The notes beneath the pieces were generated by a model that ran no database searches, was not told the origin of the DNA, and was given only the letters and a program-made list of their open reading frames with translations. Positions 63,086 through 64,000 of a DNA stretch of 64,000 nt are shown here, one piece after another (the stretch's first letter is position 1; the number at the start of each line of letters is the position of its first letter). A program made the translations under genes and the position numbers. The stretch lies in contig CM035416.1 of assembly GCA_020310875.1 (NCBI GenBank), positions 79,315,778-79,379,777 on the forward strand. The letters are read 5' to 3'. Source of the stretch: Ceratopteris richardii. Lineage: Eukaryota > Streptophyta > Polypodiopsida > Polypodiales > Pteridaceae.

Positions 63086-63390
63086 AAGGGCCTAAAATTC
63101 AAAAAGGTACTGTGTTTCGTTATCTTGGGTACCCTATTGGGGTCAATGTTTCTACCAAAGCAAAATTGAATGGGTATTGAACAGATTCAGAGGTAAAATG
63201 GGTCTATGGCATGCTACACAATGGCCGATACATGCGAGGGTCAGAATTGTTCAAGCATTCTTACAGCCTTATGTTATGTATTATCTATTGTTGCTTGACT
63301 GGAGGAAATCTCATCTCCATGCTTTTGAATGCTTGTTGAAGAAATTTTTGTGGAATAAAATGCACAACAGGGCGTTGGTGCTTTCAGATT
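63086..63390 (+). pseudogene. L1-type LINE reverse transcriptase 3' fragment
   Basis: GTVFRYLGYPIGVNVSTKAK, then after a frame change LNRFRGKMGLWHATQWPIHA and RVRIVQAFLQPYVMYYLLLL, DWRKSHLHAFECLLKKFLWNK. This is the thumb and post-RT part of plant L1-type LINE ORF2. It resembles the LLGYPIGFGVS block of the fragment at 52776-53698, so the two come from related families. Cut at 63390, where element E RT resumes. Confidence 0.85.
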
Positions 63391-63550
63391 AAATGGCATC
63401 ACACAAAATGCAAAGATTCCCCACTCTGTGGAAAAAGCCATTTTGTGTTGATCTTCTGGGGCAATGCCTACTTGGTTGTAACCTTAAAATCCATCAAGGA
63501 AGCTATAAACTTCATCTTTGATTGTAGTGGCATTAACTTTTTTAAGGTTA
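63391..63550 (-). pseudogene. Element E reverse transcriptase, N-terminal fragment
   Basis: The minus strand matches element B near 20650-20850 (NLKKVNATTI, then DEVYSFLDGF-like, NQVGIAPEDQHKMAFSTEWG and LCILCDAI in decayed form). It ends near 63550. Confidence 0.75.
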
Positions 63551-64000
63551 ATACTTGTTGTCTAATGAGTTTGAAGCATTCTCACTACTAGAGAGAATTT
63601 TATGCCTCAAGGATTTGAGATTCTTTCTTAGGAATGAAACAATCTAAGTGAATGATTCATCATGGAATCCATTGCACTACTATAATGGTCTTTTTGAAAG
63701 AGTTTCTTGACTTTTGGACAAGACTCTCAAAGTTTTATTGTTGGAATCGTGTTTATGTCTCGAGTATGAAACTAAAGGATAACCTTAGAATATGGTTTCC
63801 CATTTCCTAAAGAAATTTGGACTGAGCTTTCATTTATATGTGTTCCTAATCTTAAGATGGAGAAATTTATTATCATTTTTCAATTGGGTGATGTTACTAG
63901 AGTACCTCAAACATAATTCGACAATCCACATTGATTGCATAGTTTAAAGTACAAACATTCTTTGATGATTGAATCAATGTATAATAATCATACTATGAAC
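63551..64000. other. Unassigned AT-rich sequence
   Basis: I see no open frame of note, repeat or known element. The minus strand was also checked for gypsy RT continuation and none was found. Confidence 0.4.

Larger units (their letters stand above)
56690..63550 (-). mobile_element. Gypsy element E (minus), same family as A and B, truncated and interrupted
   Basis: Order on the minus strand: RT (63550-63391 and 62700-61900), RNase H, a direct jump near 61697 into integrase C-terminus (61697-61571, 58404 leftwards), PR2 (58037-57405) and WxPK tail (57302-56883), fading at about 56690. Both HHCC modules and the whole integrase core are deleted. LTRs, gag and ORFX are absent. Interrupted by LTR element K and by a coiled-coil/LINE block. 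Confidence 0.88.

Noticed and set aside
1..64000. CRISPR arrays, operons or bacterial regulatory signals
   Set aside because: No spaced palindromic repeats with unique spacers; all repeats are LTRs, microsatellites, a minisatellite or local duplications in a plant-type genome.

Overview
This window is a repeat-dense intergenic stretch from a large land-plant nuclear genome. Almost everything recognisable is a Ty3/gypsy or Ty1/copia LTR retrotransposon, with two L1-type LINE fragments and two captured pieces of host genes: an S-adenosylmethionine synthetase N-terminus and an Argonaute MID/PIWI fragment. The plant assignment rests on the element types (chromodomain gypsy, copia with initiator-Met and Asp tRNA primer sites) and on the plant-like host fragments. 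A seed-free vascular plant is my guess, not shown. No intact host gene, rRNA, functional tRNA or CRISPR array was found.

Layout. 1-1171: 3' end of a minus-strand gypsy (LTR, polypurine tract, integrase). 1172-10010: gypsy A (+), 5' truncated, with its post-pol region and 3' LTR. 10011-38506: copia D (-), about 4.8 kb, split by gypsy B (-, 11793-35471), which is itself split by chromovirus C (-, 22400-29517). B has LTRs, a CCTTT target-site duplication, a tRNA-Asp primer site, an 18-bp minisatellite in its leader, gag, pol and a long post-pol ORF; without C it is about 16.5 kb. 38507-39420: low-complexity and degenerate sequence. 39420-49694: two related copia elements, G (+) and H (-), arranged tail to tail around and within an older D-like copia, I (-). 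49695-52200: copia J (+). 52776-53698: LINE reverse transcriptase. 53699-55862: LTR element F (-) carrying the SAM synthetase fragment. About 56160-56643: Argonaute fragment. 56690-63550: gypsy E (-), a third member of the A/B family with a deleted integrase core, interrupted by LTR element K (58405-61566) and by a coiled-coil/LINE chimera (about 62702-63390).

The most interesting system is the A/B/E gypsy family. After RT and RNase H it carries two tandem HHCC zinc modules, the integrase core, a second retropepsin-like domain (PR2) behind integrase, a run of W-x-P-K motifs, and then a separate ORF of about 1,110-1,350 codons (called ORFX here). A and B have diverged strongly yet align at both ends of ORFX, and a polypyrimidine-AG splice-acceptor-like site precedes the ORFX ATG in both. 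This looks like an env-position gene expressed from a spliced RNA, but the protein is coiled-coil and shows no membrane segments that I can see. All copies are broken by stops or frameshifts, so the window shows the remains of the system, not an active element.

Element names (A-K) and ORFX/PR2 are labels used only in this report. Junctions without LTR ends or target-site duplications are accurate only to some tens of bases.
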